From: Alphaproteobacteria bacterium
GTDB lineage: Bacteria > Pseudomonadota > Alphaproteobacteria > Micavibrionales > UBA2020
DNA length: 64,000 bases
NCBI GenBank assembly: GCA_025934695.1
Contig: JAICWS010000003.1
Location: forward strand, 62,001-126,000
Reading direction: 5' to 3'
Shown here in pieces: positions 45,922 to 54,741 of the stretch; the first letter of the stretch is position 1, and each line of letters starts with the position of its first letter. The notes beneath the pieces are model-generated. The model did no database searches, was not told where the DNA came from, and saw only the letters and a list, made by a program, of their open reading frames with translations. Position numbers and translations under genes: made by a program.

Positions 45922-45949
45922 TCCCTCTCCCGCTAGCACGGGAGAGGGA
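45922..45949. repeat. Hairpin CCCTCTCCCG type
   Basis: Perfect 11-bp stem TCCCTCTCCCG / CGGGAGAGGGA with a 6-base loop, resembling a dispersed palindromic element. It lies in the gap before the rplI terminator. Confidence 0.6.
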
Positions 45950-45967
45950 GAAGAGGCGTCGAGAACA

Positions 45968-45999
45968 CAAAAAACAATCCGCCGTTTGATGCGGCGGGT
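45968..45999 (-). terminator. rpsF-rpsR-rplI operon terminator
   Basis: On the minus strand, ACCCGCCG / CGGCGGAT (one G-U pair) with a 7-base loop is followed by GTTTTTTG, 33 bases after the rplI stop. Confidence 0.8.
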
Positions 46000-46031
46000 T
46001 GCTTTGTATCGATATAAGAAGAACCGCGATA

Positions 46032-46652
46032 TTAAGCGGCAGCTTCCTCGGTCTCGGCAGCAGGCGCTGCGGCGGCTTCCGCTTCGCTCTTGGCCTTTTC
46101 CTCGGCTTCGATCCTTTTGATCGCTTCCTCGGCGAGGCTGGCGGCTTCCTGCTCCGCGGTTTTGCTGATGAGGGCTACGCCCTTTTCTTCCTGGATCTTC
46201 GCCTCTTCCTGCGAGCGGGCGATGTTGATCGTCACTTCGACCGTCACTTCGGGATGGAGGCTGACTTTCACCGGATAGAGGCCCAGCAGCTTATAGGAAC
46301 GGTCCATGCGGACCTGGCTGCGGTCGACCTTGAAGCCGGCTTCGACGATCGCGTCCGCGATGTCGCGGGCCGAGACCGAGCCGTAAAGCTGGCCGGCTTC
46401 GGACGCCTGGCGGATGATCGCGACCTTGATGCCGTCGACTTTCTTGCCGACTTTTTCGGCTTCGGCGCGGCGTTTCAGGTTGTCGGCTTCCAGGTGCTTC
46501 TTCTGGGTCTCGAAGTAGGCGATGTTGTCTTGCGTCGCGCGCAGCGCCTTGGAGCGCGGCAACAGGAAGTTGCGGGCGTAGCCCGGCTTCACGTTCACGA
46601 CGTCGCCCATCTGTCCGAGGCTTTCGACGCGTTCAAGCAGAATGACTTGCAT
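46032..46652 (-). CDS. rplI: 50S ribosomal protein L9 with long acidic tail
   Basis: 206 residues; normal L9 is about 150. [32 protein letters not shown]-type start and both domains are clear, after which a Glu/Ala-rich tail of about 50 residues ([20 protein letters not shown]) is added, probably disordered. GAAGGAGTA lies before the ATG. Last gene of rpsF-rpsR-rplI. Confidence 0.96.
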   Translation of the reverse strand: MQVILLERVESLGQMGDVVNVKPGYARNFLLPRSKALRATQDNIAYFETQKKHLEADNLKRRAEAEKVGKKVDGIKVAIIRQASEAGQLYGSVSARDIADAIVEAGFKVDRSQVRMDRSYKLLGLYPVKVSLHPEVTVEVTINIARSQEEAKIQEEKGVALISKTAEQEAASLAEEAIKRIEAEEKAKSEAEAAAAPAAETEEAAA

Positions 46653-46675
46653 GTTCTATACTCCTTCTACCCGGT

Positions 46676-46969
46676 TCAGGCTGCGACGTATGGCAGCAGG
46701 GCAAGGAAACGGGCGCGCTTGATTTCGCGGGCCAGTTTGCGTTGCGACTTCTGCGATACGGCAGTGATGCGGGACGGAACGATCTTGCCGCGCTCGGAGA
46801 TGTAACGGCCGAGCAGCTTGGGATCTTTGTAATCGATGGTGGGGGCGTTCTTGCCTGAGAAGGGGCAGGTCTTGCGACGCTTGAAGAACGGACGGCGTCC
46901 GCCGCCGCCAGCGGGGCGGCCTTCGCCGCCGGGTTTGCGATCCCCGTAGGGTTTTCTTTCGAAAGCCAT
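46676..46969 (-). CDS. rpsR: 30S ribosomal protein S18
   Basis: 97 residues. Core [19 protein letters not shown], then [21 protein letters not shown], standard S18. The Gly/Arg-rich N-terminus of about 30 residues is longer than usual. Its ATG overlaps the rpsF stop by one base. Confidence 0.96.
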   Translation of the reverse strand: MAFERKPYGDRKPGGEGRPAGGGGRRPFFKRRKTCPFSGKNAPTIDYKDPKLLGRYISERGKIVPSRITAVSQKSQRKLAREIKRARFLALLPYVAA

Positions 46970-47460
46970 TATTCAGCTCCTTCTGCTTTGGTTTCTTCGG
47001 TGCGCGGGCCGCGATCGCCGCGGTCGCCACGATCCCCGCGGTCACGCGAGAAGCCGCCACGATCCCCGCGGTCACGCGAGAAGCCGCCGCGGTCGCCGCC
47101 GCGCGAGAAGCCGCCTTCGCGGTCGTCGCGGTCGTCTTCCGAGTGCTTCAGGATGGCCGAGGGGCCTTCCGGAAGTTTCTCGATGCGCACGGTCATGTAG
47201 CGCAGCACGTCTTCGTTGATGCGCATGTTGCGCTCCATCTCGAGCACGGCGGAAGCCGGTCCGTCGATGTGCAGCAGCGTGTAGTGGCCTTTGCGGTTTT
47301 TCTTGATTTTGTAAGCGAGGTTGCGAAGACCCCAGCTTTCGGTCTTTTTGACTTCGCCGCCGTTGGAGGTGACGATTTTGCCGAAGTCCTTGGCAAGATC
47401 TTCCGCGGCTTTCGCGGAAATGTCCTGCCGTGCGATGAACACGGTTTCGTAGAGAGCCAT
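46969..47460 (-). CDS. rpsF: 30S ribosomal protein S6 with RGG-rich tail
   Basis: 163 residues; the S6 fold occupies about 1-100 ([20 protein letters not shown] start, [14 protein letters not shown]). A 55-residue Arg/Gly/Asp/Ser-rich tail follows, with repeats of [10 protein letters not shown], coded by a 30-base tandem repeat. S6 pairs with S18 on the 30S platform. First gene of the ribosomal operon. AGGGAAAC precedes ATG 47460. Confidence 0.96.
   Translation of the reverse strand: MALYETVFIARQDISAKAAEDLAKDFGKIVTSNGGEVKKTESWGLRNLAYKIKKNRKGHYTLLHIDGPASAVLEMERNMRINEDVLRYMTVRIEKLPEGPSAILKHSEDDRDDREGGFSRGGDRGGFSRDRGDRGGFSRDRGDRGDRGDRGPRTEETKAEGAE
47031..47090. repeat. 30-base tandem repeat in rpsF tail
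   Basis: Two nearly perfect 30-base units (47031-47060 and 47061-47090, one change) with shorter partial units on both sides code for the [10 protein letters not shown] repeats of S6. Confidence 0.85.
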
Positions 47461-47723
47461 TTATGTTTCCCTTGGTTGATAGGCGGCCCGCCGCTGCGCA
47501 TTTTCATGCCAGCCGCACAGGCAAGAGCCGGCAAGAACCTTTCCTGCCGGCGGGTTTGGTACGGGGTTTATATATGGAATCGCGCCCGAAACACAAGGGT
47601 TTTCCGCAGAAAATTCCGCGAAATCCTTGAAACTGGGCGATTTCCCCGCCGCTGTGAAACTTTTGCCTTGTTTTAGTTTTCATAATGTAATAATCTGTCT
47701 TTCCCACTTTGGAAGGCGGCGGC

Positions 47724-48188
47724 GTGAAAGACGATTTTGGCTTCATCAGCGATATGGACTTCAGGTTCCGCGGCGCCGGGATCTATGGCGACAATTTCTA
47801 CAACCAGTTCTATCTCGACGACCAGTGCCGTTACCACAAGGACGAAGGCCCAGCCGTCATCGACAGCGACGGAAACAAATTCTGGTACCGGCACGGCGAG
47901 CGCCACCGCGACGGCGACTTGCCGGCGGTCGAGATGAAGAACGGCGACAAGGCCTGGTGCAAAGATGGCAAATATCACCGCGACGGCAAGCCCGCGATCG
48001 AATTCGCCAACGGCGAAGCGGAATGGTGGCTTGAGGGCATCAAGCTGAACCAGAACGAGGTCACGGCCTATCAGCAGAAGCTGCTCACCGAGGAATGGCG
48101 CAAGGCCGCTGACGAAATCGTGGCCGAAATCCGCAAGGGCCTGGACCATGACATCCGTGTCATGAAGCCGCCGAAATTCCTGCTGTAG
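47724..48188 (+). CDS. WYRHG-repeat tail-family protein 1
   Basis: 154 residues if GTG 47724 is used (GGAAGG before it); an in-frame ATG at 47709 is an alternative. The middle is made of about three repeats of the W-Y/C-x-H/D-G-x-x-HRDGxPA type (KFWYRHGERHRDGDLPA, KAWCKDGKYHRDGKPA, EWWLEG), a short beta-hairpin repeat found in phage and large-virus proteins. Ends EIRKGLDHDIRVMKPPKFLL in outline, a member of the shared C-terminal tail class. Paralogous to the next gene, 8 bases away. Confidence 0.75.
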   Translation: MKDDFGFISDMDFRFRGAGIYGDNFYNQFYLDDQCRYHKDEGPAVIDSDGNKFWYRHGERHRDGDLPAVEMKNGDKAWCKDGKYHRDGKPAIEFANGEAEWWLEGIKLNQNEVTAYQQKLLTEEWRKAADEIVAEIRKGLDHDIRVMKPPKFLL

Positions 48189-48196
48189 CGACGCCA

Positions 48197-48496
48197 ATGA
48201 CGCAGGAACCCCAACATTACAAGCTGATGGATGGCAGCGAGCGCTGGGAGCTAGATGACAAGCTGCACCGCGAGGACGGGCCTGCGCTGATCACGCCGGA
48301 AGGCGAATTCTGGTACCGTCACGGCAAGGAGATGCCGCCCGAAGAAGTCGCGGAACGCAAAGCCGTCATCGAAGCGGACAACCGCGCCCGCGAAAATGAC
48401 GCCCGGCGCTGCGAAGGCGAGACCGTCGAAGAAACCATGAAAAGCGGCACCTCGCGGCCCATCGTTACGATGCGTCCGCTGCGCTTTGGTCCTTAA
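48197..48496 (+). CDS. WYRHG-repeat tail-family protein 2
   Basis: 99 residues. WELDDKLHREDGPALI and EFWYRHGKEMPPEE give the same repeats as the preceding gene in shorter form, followed by a charged helix (about 50-75) and the tail TSRPIVTMRPLRFGP, again the shared C-terminal module. Same transcript as 47724 by spacing. Its stop is 25 bases before the next TTGACATAA promoter. Confidence 0.7.
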   Translation: MTQEPQHYKLMDGSERWELDDKLHREDGPALITPEGEFWYRHGKEMPPEEVAERKAVIEADNRARENDARRCEGETVEETMKSGTSRPIVTMRPLRFGP

Positions 48497-48520
48497 ACGA
48501 CGTCAAACCGTCATTTGTAT

Positions 48521-48549
48521 TTGACATAAATATAAAACAGGTCTACAGT
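48521..48549 (+). promoter_or_regulatory. Predicted promoter, TTGACATAA class
   Basis: TTGACA (48521-48526) and TACAGT (48544-48549), 17-base spacer, 28 bases before the 48577 gene. Confidence 0.7.
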
Positions 48550-48576
48550 GCGGCAATTTCAAAGCGAGGCCGGACC

Positions 48577-49074
48577 ATGAATTTTAAAACCATGATCGAG
48601 ATCGTCAAAAACCTTCCGCAAATCGCGATGTGGAAGCTCAGTGAAAAGAAATGCGATGCCATCGCGCGCAATTTCCGCGCCGAGCTGCGCGAGCATCCGT
48701 CGTTTGAAAAAGACGAAAAGACCGGCAAGACCTATCTGGAAGTCATCTTCAAGGAAGGCACCACGCCCGACCTCGCCAAGCTGCCGAAGAAAGTCGGCAT
48801 CTGGCCGGTGCGCCATGAATTCCGCAAGCCCTACATGAATTTCGGCAAACTCCGCGAACTCTTCAACGCGAATGCCGAGGCCATCAATGCCGTGCAGGAA
48901 AAAGTCGGCAAGGACATGCAGGGCCTGTCGATGAATTGCGACAAGAAGACTTCAGGGCCCGTTCTCACTTTCGTCTTCCTCGAGAATAGCAAGCCCGACC
49001 TGGCGCAGCTGCCCGCGACCATCGGCCCCTTCAAGGTCGTCTCCGAATTCCGCCCGCAGGCGCGCCTGCTTTAA
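48577..49074 (+). CDS. Hypothetical protein with internal duplication
   Basis: 165 residues, soluble alpha/beta. Two homologous halves: LEVIFKEGTTPDLAKLP with VGIWPVRHEF (about 48-80), and LTFVFLENSKPDLAQLP with IGPFKVVSEFRP (about 130-162), each preceded by a helix ending in a long loop. This is a clear ancient tandem duplication of a strand-helix-strand unit. Unknown family. Ends EFRPQARLL, only loosely like the shared tail. Its stop overlaps the convergent ankyrin gene by 4 bases. Confidence 0.75.
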   Translation: MNFKTMIEIVKNLPQIAMWKLSEKKCDAIARNFRAELREHPSFEKDEKTGKTYLEVIFKEGTTPDLAKLPKKVGIWPVRHEFRKPYMNFGKLRELFNANAEAINAVQEKVGKDMQGLSMNCDKKTSGPVLTFVFLENSKPDLAQLPATIGPFKVVSEFRPQARLL

Positions 49075-49598
49075 GGCCGCACCAGCCTCAAAGGCCTGGA
49101 AACGGCCATGGGCATGTCGAGCCCGCCCACCAGGCTTCTCGCGGTGGCGGCCGTGAGCTGTGCCGCTTCCTCCGCGCGGCGGCGCGGAGCGTCGGCGATC
49201 AGTTTTGCCGCGAGGTCATGCTTGTTCACCCGGGCGTACCATTCCGCGGTTTCATGGGCGTAGCTTTTCTTCGTCACATCCGCACCCGCCGACAGCAGTT
49301 CTTCGATGATCTTTACATGACCGCCCACCGCCGCATCCATGAGCGGCGCGCCGCGGTGGCTGTCGCGCGCATCGGGGTCGGCGCCCGAAGCCAGCAGTTT
49401 GCGCACGACCGCCAGCTGGTTGAAACGCGCCGCGCGGGTAAGCGCCGTGTCTCCATTGCCGGACTTCGTATTCAAGTGGCGCGCGCCGAATTTCTTCGCG
49501 AAGGCGGTGACCGTCGCGACATCGCCGTCCTTGGCGGCGGCGACGAGTGCGTCGATATCCTGCGGCGCGGGACGCGGTGGTTTCCTGGATGCGGTCAT
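49071..49598 (-). CDS. Ankyrin-repeat protein with shared C-terminal tail
   Basis: 175 residues. Three to four ankyrin repeats (about 15-125; NGDTALTRAARFNQLAVVRKLL, GAPLMDAAVGGHVKIIEELLSAGADV in outline), then a charged helix and the tail DMPMAVSRPLRLVRP. No signal peptide, so probably cytoplasmic unless secreted by another route. ATG 49598 is preceded by GAGGAG and is favoured over an upstream GTG. Promoter of the TTGACATAA class upstream. Confidence 0.85.
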   Translation of the reverse strand: MTASRKPPRPAPQDIDALVAAAKDGDVATVTAFAKKFGARHLNTKSGNGDTALTRAARFNQLAVVRKLLASGADPDARDSHRGAPLMDAAVGGHVKIIEELLSAGADVTKKSYAHETAEWYARVNKHDLAAKLIADAPRRRAEEAAQLTAATARSLVGGLDMPMAVSRPLRLVRP

Positions 49599-49615
49599 GT
49601 GTCTCCTCACTGCAA

Positions 49616-49644
49616 GTTCTAGCCGCCCCTACTTATTATGTCAA
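49616..49644 (-). promoter_or_regulatory. Predicted promoter, TTGACATAA class
   Basis: Minus strand TTGACA (49644-49639) and TAGAAC (49621-49616), 17 bases apart, 18 bases before the ankyrin gene's ATG. Confidence 0.65.
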
Positions 49645-49728
49645 TAATCGCACCGAAAGAAGCTTGATACCTCCCCGGGGACGGTCTATTCAGACCCTCA
49701 ACCTCAATATGTTACAGGATTATGACCT

Positions 49729-50670
49729 ATGAGAGCTTTCGTATTCCCCGGACAGGGCAGCCAGTCGGTCGGCATGGGCAAGGAACTGGCCGAGGCCTTC
49801 CCCGTCGCCAAGGAAACTTTCCAGGAGGTGGACGACGCTCTGTCGCAGAAGCTCTCAAAAATCATCTTCGAAGGGCCGGATACCGAGCTCAATATGACCG
49901 AGAATACCCAGCCCGCGCTGATGGCGGTGTCGCTCGCGGTCACGCGCATCCTGAAACAGGGCAAGCCCGACCTGCTTACCCCCGCGAAGTGCAAATTCGT
50001 GGCCGGGCATTCGCTGGGCGAATATTCGGCGCTGACCGCCGCCGGCGCGTTCCAGCTGAAGGATGCCGCGCGCCTTTTGAAAACGCGGGGACAGGCGATG
50101 CAGAAAGCCGTACCCGTCGGCGTGGGCGCGATGGCCGCCATTCTCGGCCTCGACCTGCCGGAGGTCTCGGCGATTGCGAAAGAAGCCTCGAACAGCGAAA
50201 TCGTCGCCGCGGCCAACGACAACTCTTTTGGCCAGGTCGTCGTGAGCGGCCATAAGGCGGCCGTGGAAAAAGCCGTCGCGCTGGCGACCGCCAAGGGCGC
50301 CAAGCGCGCGGTCATGCTGCCCGTTTCAGCCCCGTTCCACTGCGCGCTGATGAAGCCGGCGGCGGATGCGATGCAGTCGGCGCTGGCGAGCGTCGCGATT
50401 GTGCCGCCCTCCGTCCCGCTGATCGCCAATGTGATCGCCGACCAGGTGGCCGACCCCGCGCGCATCAGGCAGCTGCTGGTCGAGCAGGTGACCGGCATGG
50501 TGCGCTGGCGCGAGTCCGTACTTTATATGAAGACACAGGGCGTCACCGAGCTGATCGAGCTTGGCGCGGGCAAGGTTTTGAATGGGCTGACCAAGCGCAT
50601 CGACGGCGATCTGACTGGCCGGGCCGTCAACAGCCCGAAGGATATCGAGGAATTCGCCGGCACCCTTTAA
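49729..50670 (+). CDS. fabD: Malonyl-CoA:ACP transacylase
   Basis: Loads malonate on ACP for fatty-acid synthesis, 313 residues. RAFVFPGQGSQ start, nucleophile in GHSLGEYSA (near 92), catalytic His in SAPFHCALM (near 205). First of the fab genes in this block; normally adjacent to fabG, here separated from it by a permease-like gene and a lipoprotein. Confidence 0.96.
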   Translation: MRAFVFPGQGSQSVGMGKELAEAFPVAKETFQEVDDALSQKLSKIIFEGPDTELNMTENTQPALMAVSLAVTRILKQGKPDLLTPAKCKFVAGHSLGEYSALTAAGAFQLKDAARLLKTRGQAMQKAVPVGVGAMAAILGLDLPEVSAIAKEASNSEIVAAANDNSFGQVVVSGHKAAVEKAVALATAKGAKRAVMLPVSAPFHCALMKPAADAMQSALASVAIVPPSVPLIANVIADQVADPARIRQLLVEQVTGMVRWRESVLYMKTQGVTELIELGAGKVLNGLTKRIDGDLTGRAVNSPKDIEEFAGTL

Positions 50671-50686
50671 AGGAAGGCAAGCCCTG

Positions 50687-51130
50687 ATGCTGTGGTTTTT
50701 CTATGCTGTCGCGGCGTCGGTTCTGTGGGGCGTCAGTTACGCCCTGCTGGACGAGCTTTTGAAGAAGCTGTCGTTCGCGACGCTGATCCTCTACAGCTCG
50801 GTGGCGAGCCTCATCTTTGCCCTCGGCCTCGGCTTCGCGCGCAACAGTTTTTCCGCCGACTGGCAGATTTTGAAGTCCGCGGGGCGCGAGACGAAGATGC
50901 TGGGCATCAGCATCATCATCTATATCGCGGCCAACCTGTTCATCATGTCGAGTATCAACGCGAAGAATGCGACAATGGCCGCGATGATTGAAATCACCTA
51001 TCCGCTGTTCACCGCGCTTTTCGCCTGGATGTTCTTCCGGGAAGTGCAGGTGACCGCGGGCACGCTGGTCGGCGCGGGGCTGGTGCTCGCGGGCGTCGCG
51101 TGCATTTATATCTTCGGAAAGAATATCTAA
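50687..51130 (+). CDS. Single-EamA-domain membrane protein
   Basis: 147 residues with about five hydrophobic helices, corresponding to a single EamA domain (half of the usual ten-helix DMT exporter). WFFYAVAASVLWGVSYALL start and SINAKNATMAAMIEITYPLF centre fit. It would function as a dimer. Substrate unknown. It follows fabD by 16 bases. Confidence 0.82.
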   Translation: MLWFFYAVAASVLWGVSYALLDELLKKLSFATLILYSSVASLIFALGLGFARNSFSADWQILKSAGRETKMLGISIIIYIAANLFIMSSINAKNATMAAMIEITYPLFTALFAWMFFREVQVTAGTLVGAGLVLAGVACIYIFGKNI

Positions 51131-51298
51131 TTGAAAGGATGCGGCGAAGCCGCTATGAAAAACATTGAACCGCCGAGAGCGCCGAGAATAAGACAGCAGT
51201 GATAAGGCCGGTATGGTGGTAATCGTCGGGCATTTATGCTCTTGAGATTCCGCTATATCTTCGGGCAACAGGTGCAGCGGAAGAAATAAGAGGTACTA

Positions 51299-51535
51299 AT
51301 GAAAAAACTTTCTATGCTCGCGGCGTTGCTGGTTACTGCATGCGGGACGCCTACGTACTTGTCAACCGCGCCGGGGGCGCCGCTCCCGACGTTTATGGGC
51401 GTATGCACCTCTTGGGATGCCGTAGGTCGTTGCGCGCATTGGTCCCCGCATCTTGAGAAGTGCATTAACCCCAAGGGTGTAAACGCGTCTCCGCCGGTCG
51501 TGCCGTGCTCAGCTGTGCCCGGGTACAAACCATGA
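51299..51535 (+). CDS. Small lipoprotein
   Basis: 78 residues. Signal peptide with lipobox LVTAC at about residues 11-15, so it should be lipid-anchored at Cys15. The mature protein has further cysteines (VCTSW, GRCAHW, EKCINP, VPCSA) in a Pro-rich context, possibly disulfide-bonded. AGAGGTACTA precedes ATG. Not recognised. Confidence 0.72.
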   Translation: MKKLSMLAALLVTACGTPTYLSTAPGAPLPTFMGVCTSWDAVGRCAHWSPHLEKCINPKGVNASPPVVPCSAVPGYKP

Positions 51536-51668
51536 TGGTTGGGATGTCAAAGGCTGAATGGCAGCGCTTGCCGCCGTGCACGGTATGGGAAAGAACCGAT
51601 CTCAGTGCGCTCAGTGGTTCAAAGGTGCCTGCGGCGCATTCTCCTTAAACGAAAGAAGAGGAAATCAC

Positions 51669-52406
51669 ATGTTCAATCTGGCAGGAAAAAAGGCGCTCGT
51701 GACGGGCGCGTCGGGCGGTATCGGCGGCGCGATCGCGAAGGCGCTGCATGCGCAGGGCGCGGACGTGGGCTTAAGCGGCCGTAACGTCGAGGCGCTGAAC
51801 AAGCTAGCCGCAGAGATCGGTTCCCGCGTGCATGTGCTGCCGGGCGACCTGAATACTTCGGAAGCCGCCGACGCGCTGGTGAAAGCGGCAGAAGAGAAAA
51901 TGGGGCAAATCGATATTCTTGTGAACAACGCGGGCCTGACTAAGGACGGGCTCTTCATGCGCATGAAGGACGAGGACTGGCAGGTCGTGCAGGACGTGAA
52001 CCTGACCGCGCCCTTCCGTCTGATCCGCGCCGCCATCCGCGGCATGATGAAGCGCCGCTGGGGCCGCGTCATCAACATCACCTCGGTCGTGGGCGTCACG
52101 GGCAATCCGGGACAGGCGAATTATTGCGCCTCGAAGGCCGGCATGATCGGCATGACGAAATCGATGGCAGCCGAAGTCGCCAACCGCAACATCACGCTCA
52201 ACTGCGTCGCCCCCGGCTTTATCGCGACCGCGATGACCGACGCGCTGAACGACGAGCAGAAGGCCAAGATCAACGCGACCATTCCCACCGGCACCATGGG
52301 CACGCCCGAGGATATCGCGGCCTCCGTCGTCTATCTCGCCTCCGATGAGGCCAAATACGTGACGGGCCAGACCCTGCACGTCAACGGCGGCATGGCGATG
52401 ATCTGA
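51669..52406 (+). CDS. fabG: 3-oxoacyl-ACP reductase
   Basis: NADPH-dependent SDR, 245 residues. TGASGGIGGAI (11-21) cofactor motif, catalytic Ser near 138 (NITSVVG), and YCASKAG (near 151-157) Tyr/Lys. Reduces beta-ketoacyl-ACP. ATG 51669 follows AGAGGAAA; a longer frame begins at 51558 without support. Neighbours fabD upstream and acpP 4 kb downstream instead of adjacent. Confidence 0.95.
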   Translation: MFNLAGKKALVTGASGGIGGAIAKALHAQGADVGLSGRNVEALNKLAAEIGSRVHVLPGDLNTSEAADALVKAAEEKMGQIDILVNNAGLTKDGLFMRMKDEDWQVVQDVNLTAPFRLIRAAIRGMMKRRWGRVINITSVVGVTGNPGQANYCASKAGMIGMTKSMAAEVANRNITLNCVAPGFIATAMTDALNDEQKAKINATIPTGTMGTPEDIAASVVYLASDEAKYVTGQTLHVNGGMAMI

Positions 52407-52793
52407 TTATTTCGGCGCGGGCGCGACCGGCTTCGCGCTGAGGATGTTCGGATAGTAGCCGAACAGCGGGAAGCTGATCCCCTGCACTTTCACGTCATAG
52501 GTCTTGCCGACCTCGATCTTGTCGGCGATGCCGCCGCGCGTGAATTTTCCCATCCAGGGATTGATGACGTTCGTGAGCTGGCCCTTGTCCGTCTTGTAAA
52601 CCGTCTTGGTGAAGCCGACGCCCTCATCGTCATTCAGCAACGCCCAGCTCGTGCCCGTCACGGTCACGCGCTCGGTATGAGGAACGAGATCCTGGTAGGC
52701 CAAAGTGCCGCCGCCCACGAGAACGCCGGCGAGGAGAAGCGGCGCCGCTGCTTGTTGGAACATCCGCTGAAGAAAACCTTTTTTCTGTGCCAT
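52407..52793 (-). CDS. Membrane-anchored hypothetical protein
   Basis: 128 residues. One N-terminal helix (about 16-36, APLLLAGVLVGGGTLAY) and a strand-rich periplasmic domain ERVTVTGTSWALLNDDEG with TKTVYKTDKGQL and NVINPWMGKFTRG. Resembles small membrane-anchored domains of the DUF1523 type only vaguely. Convergent with fabG, sharing its end at 52406/52407. Confidence 0.65.
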   Translation of the reverse strand: MAQKKGFLQRMFQQAAAPLLLAGVLVGGGTLAYQDLVPHTERVTVTGTSWALLNDDEGVGFTKTVYKTDKGQLTNVINPWMGKFTRGGIADKIEVGKTYDVKVQGISFPLFGYYPNILSAKPVAPAPK

Positions 52794-52945
52794 TTTTTTG
52801 AACCCTCTATATCATATTAAAACGATAGAAATTATATGATAATTATCACGCGGCATTTACCCTGTCAAACGTCTGCCAACCGATTCACAAGAATTTCGCC
52901 TGCTTCCCCTCAAATTTACTTTTAATTCCAACCACTTAATTGTGT

Positions 52946-52974
52946 TTGACTTTTTATTATGTAAACAATAGACT
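52946..52974 (+). promoter_or_regulatory. Predicted promoter of the ankyrin pair
   Basis: TTGACT (52946-52951), 17 bases, TAGACT (52969-52974). The spacer TTTTATTATGTAAACAA resembles that of the tail-family operon promoter at 21865-21893. It is 46 bases before the ankyrin gene. Confidence 0.6.
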
Positions 52975-53019
52975 GCATCATCGATCAGGGATTCAACCCT
53001 GGCGGCATGATCGGCAGAG

Positions 53020-54741
53020 GTGAGTGTTTTGGACCGGCCCGGCGATATCTTCAGGCGGAAATCCTTCCCCGGCAGCGCGCAGCTTGGCCAGTTCGCCGAC
53101 CTGTGCGACGACATTGGCCGGACGATCACGCTGCAAAAACTTTTCAATCCCGAACTCTTCCCCAAAAACGGCAGCTTGCGCGGACTGAAGCGCCTGACGC
53201 AGGACGCGCGCACGCAGATGCTGGCCGACAAGATCGTTCGCTGCTGGCATGATCAAAAACCCGATCCGCATGAAGTGGACATGCTGCTCAAGGCCGGCGT
53301 CGACACCGAATACATCCATCCGCAGGCGGAGGGCGCCACGCTGCTGGGCCTGGCCGCGCGGCGCGGCTATGTTCAGTGCGTCGAGGAGCTGCTGCGCCAT
53401 GGCGCGGACCTATCCGGAAAAGCCGCCAATAAAATGACGCCGTTCCAGCAGGCAGCCTGGATGGGCCAGGCCGAGGTCATGGAACTGTTGCTGCGCCGGG
53501 GCGCCGATATCGCGATCCGCAACGAACATGGCATGACGCCCCTGATGCTCGTCGTCAATGGGCTGGGCGGCCGCGACGGCCGGCGCCGGTCGCTGGAATT
53601 GCTGCTCGCGCATGGCGTGTCTTTGGAGGACAAGGACAACGAGGGCCGCACGGCGATGGATTACTTCCGCCGCAACCATTTCGGCTATGCCGCGATGGGT
53701 TGGAATAACGATTGGGCAAAGCCCCTCTTGGACGCGGACGCCCAAATCGCCGCGCGCCGGAAAAAAGAAGAAGCCACGCAGCGGCTGATGAACGCGATGC
53801 GCGATGTCGGCACGGCGGGGGGCCGAACGCCGAGCCCGCAGACGCTGCAGCGCTATATCGACGATGGCGCGAACATAGAAGCCATCGACGATTTTTGGAA
53901 GACGACGCCGCTCGGCATCCTCGCCCATTATAACTGCGTGGCGCAAATCCAGGTATTGATTGCAGCGGGCGCCAATGTTTCCCCGAAAGCTGCCAACGAC
54001 CTGGGCGAAACGCCGCTGACGACTGCCGGCTTCAACGGCTATACGGACCTTATCAAATTGCTCCTCGACAGCGGCGCGAAAGTCGACGAGACCGACAATC
54101 GCGGTAAAACTGCGCTAATCAGCGCCGTGGACTGGGGCTGCCGCCGCGAGGCGGCGCGGCTGCTGGTCGCGCGCGGGGCCTCCGTCACCTGCACCGACAA
54201 AGAGGGAAAGAGCGCGCTTGATTATTGCACGGCGGGCCTGGCCAAAGACATGAACTATGGCGACGGCTCAGCGCGCAAGGTCTATACCGAGATGCAGCTG
54301 ATCCTGGAAGGGGGCGCATACCGCGATTTCCTGTGCAGCCGCATCTCCACCCTGCCCCGCATGACGGATGACGCCGGTTTCGCCGCGGCGCTAATCGCAG
54401 GGGATGTGAACCCGCACCTCACAGACGGCAATGGCTGGACGCCGCTCCACTGGGCCGCCGGCTGCGGCAATGAGCCGCTGATGGAATTTCTGCTCTCCAA
54501 GGGCGCGGATATCGAGGCGAAGGACGCAGCAGATCGCATGCCGCTGAAACACGCGCAGTTGGCGAAGAACAAGCAGGCGGAGGAATATCTGACCAATACC
54601 TGGCCGAAGGTCCGGAAGGTTCTTCTGGAGCGCCTGAAGACCGAGTTTGAGGGGCAGTTTGAAAAAGGTGCGAAAGAAACCGTCGATGTTTCGCGCCGGA
54701 TACGGCTGAAAAAACCACGCGCGCCGGGAAAGACGCCATGA
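53020..54741 (+). CDS. Large ankyrin-repeat protein with shared tail
   Basis: 573 residues. An N-terminal basic segment (1-85) precedes about ten ankyrin repeats in two blocks (about 100-220 and 270-530; for example MTPFQQAAWMGQAEVMELLL, ETPLTTAGFNGYTDLIKLLL, WTPLHWAAGCGNEPLMEFLL). It ends AKETVDVSRRIRLKKPRAP, the shared C-terminal module. No signal peptide. GTG 53020 is the likely start with AGAG before it. Its TGA overlaps the next gene's ATG. Confidence 0.9.
   Translation: MSVLDRPGDIFRRKSFPGSAQLGQFADLCDDIGRTITLQKLFNPELFPKNGSLRGLKRLTQDARTQMLADKIVRCWHDQKPDPHEVDMLLKAGVDTEYIHPQAEGATLLGLAARRGYVQCVEELLRHGADLSGKAANKMTPFQQAAWMGQAEVMELLLRRGADIAIRNEHGMTPLMLVVNGLGGRDGRRRSLELLLAHGVSLEDKDNEGRTAMDYFRRNHFGYAAMGWNNDWAKPLLDADAQIAARRKKEEATQRLMNAMRDVGTAGGRTPSPQTLQRYIDDGANIEAIDDFWKTTPLGILAHYNCVAQIQVLIAAGANVSPKAANDLGETPLTTAGFNGYTDLIKLLLDSGAKVDETDNRGKTALISAVDWGCRREAARLLVARGASVTCTDKEGKSALDYCTAGLAKDMNYGDGSARKVYTEMQLILEGGAYRDFLCSRISTLPRMTDDAGFAAALIAGDVNPHLTDGNGWTPLHWAAGCGNEPLMEFLLSKGADIEAKDAADRMPLKHAQLAKNKQAEEYLTNTWPKVRKVLLERLKTEFEGQFEKGAKETVDVSRRIRLKKPRAPGKTP

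Noticed and set aside
47031-47090. Short direct repeats considered as a CRISPR fragment
   Set aside because: They are adjacent in-frame coding repeats of the rpsF tail with no spacers.
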